A DNA stretch of 64,000 bases from Maritimibacter sp. (GTDB lineage: Bacteria; Pseudomonadota; Alphaproteobacteria; Rhodobacterales; Rhodobacteraceae), in NCBI GenBank assembly GCA_002695005.1, contig NZNT01000006.1, positions 1-64,000 on the forward strand. The letters run 5' to 3'. The translations under genes were made by a program, and so were the position numbers. Below are positions 63,890 to 64,000 of the stretch, piece by piece. How positions within the stretch are numbered: the first letter of the stretch is position 1; each line of letters begins with the position of its first letter. The notes under the pieces were generated by a model that saw only the letters and a list, made by a program, of their open reading frames with translations, searched no databases and had not been told where the DNA came from.

Positions 63890-64000
63890 ATGGCATTTCT
63901 CTTCAAATGGATGGTGCGCCTTGTCAGCGCGGCCCTCGTCCTCGCGGGTCTCGCGCTTGCGTTCACCTATTACCTCGCCTCCCGCTCCCTGCCGGATTAC
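63890..64000 (+). CDS. Penicillin acylase-like protein, N-terminal fragment
   Basis: Only the first 37 codons are inside the window. They encode a short N-terminal hydrophobic segment (MVRLVSAALVLAGLALAFTYYLAS) ending SRSLPDY, an opening seen in Rhodobacteraceae penicillin acylase-family precursors. AAGGG lies 5-6 nt before the ATG at 63890. The catalytic Ser of the N-terminal nucleophile hydrolase would be far downstream, so the call rests on this start only. Confidence 0.5.
   Translation, partial: MAFLFKWMVRLVSAALVLAGLALAFTYYLASRSLPDY

Overview
The window is chromosomal DNA of a marine-type alphaproteobacterium, most likely a member of the Rhodobacteraceae/Roseobacter group. Support comes from the high GC content, a 407-residue HemA (C4 pathway 5-aminolevulinate synthase) closely resembling the Rhodobacter enzyme, a single-cysteine DksA, acetolactate synthase with the alphaproteobacterial GEAS variant of its ThDP motif, and many small proteins typical of this family. 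No plasmid, phage or CRISPR signal is visible. The only mobile DNA seen is the end of an IS3-family element at the left edge, which truncates a DNA methyltransferase gene.

Layout. 1-4.8 kb: IS3 end and methylase remnant, guaB, an isocitrate lyase/PEP mutase-like gene, a flavin monooxygenase and dksA. 5-11.2 kb: a plus-strand run with MoxR ATPase, GNAT, DUF2927 lipoprotein, a 54-residue membrane protein, a VWA protein, a small membrane protein, DedA and an M48 peptidase. 11.2-19.3 kb: PIN protein and rlmI, the Entner-Doudoroff pair edd-eda behind a LacI-type operator, glnE with a small partner, and a YbaK-like deacylase. 19.4-25.1 kb: DUF2852 gene behind twin palindromes, RDD protein, bpt (leucyl-transferase), a cysteine synthase-like enzyme, and ilvB-ilvN preceded by a complete transcription attenuator with leader peptide. 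25.1-34.3 kb: rne, mrcA, methyltransferase, amidase and aminotransferase. 34.4-40.1 kb: DsbA-like protein, VOC protein, ispG, a RodZ-like protein, hemA with an FnrL box, and a secreted protein. 40.2-44.5 kb: M20 peptidase, a haloacetate (fluoroacetate) dehalogenase candidate, and a divergent glycosyltransferase/sulfotransferase pair. 44.6-48.9 kb: three tRNAs (Asp, Val, Val), a phosphatase, an HU-like protein, and lon with a heat-shock-type promoter. 49.2-55.2 kb: a tandem pair of paralogous unknown membrane proteins, tgt, a retropepsin-RimK fusion and a lipoprotein. 55.3-64 kb: phhB, sufT-sufA-tfoX-like, tpiA, a group II decarboxylase with a TPM protein, HlyIII, a SYLF lipoprotein, two HupE/UreJ proteins, a 3-hydroxyisobutyrate dehydrogenase-type enzyme and the start of a penicillin acylase-like gene.

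Most of the window is housekeeping DNA. The features that most deserve follow-up are the RimB-RimK-like fusion (52.5-53.9 kb), the unknown tandem membrane-protein pair (49.2-51.3 kb), the ilvBN attenuator (22.5-22.7 kb), the twin palindromes before the DUF2852 gene (19.3-19.4 kb), the dehalogenase with an apparently complete fluoroacetate pocket (41.6-42.5 kb), and a GC-rich palindromic repeat family found at 33.0 and 53.9 kb. No obviously new multi-gene defence or biosynthetic system is visible. Functions are read from motifs and remembered family sequences; no database search was run.
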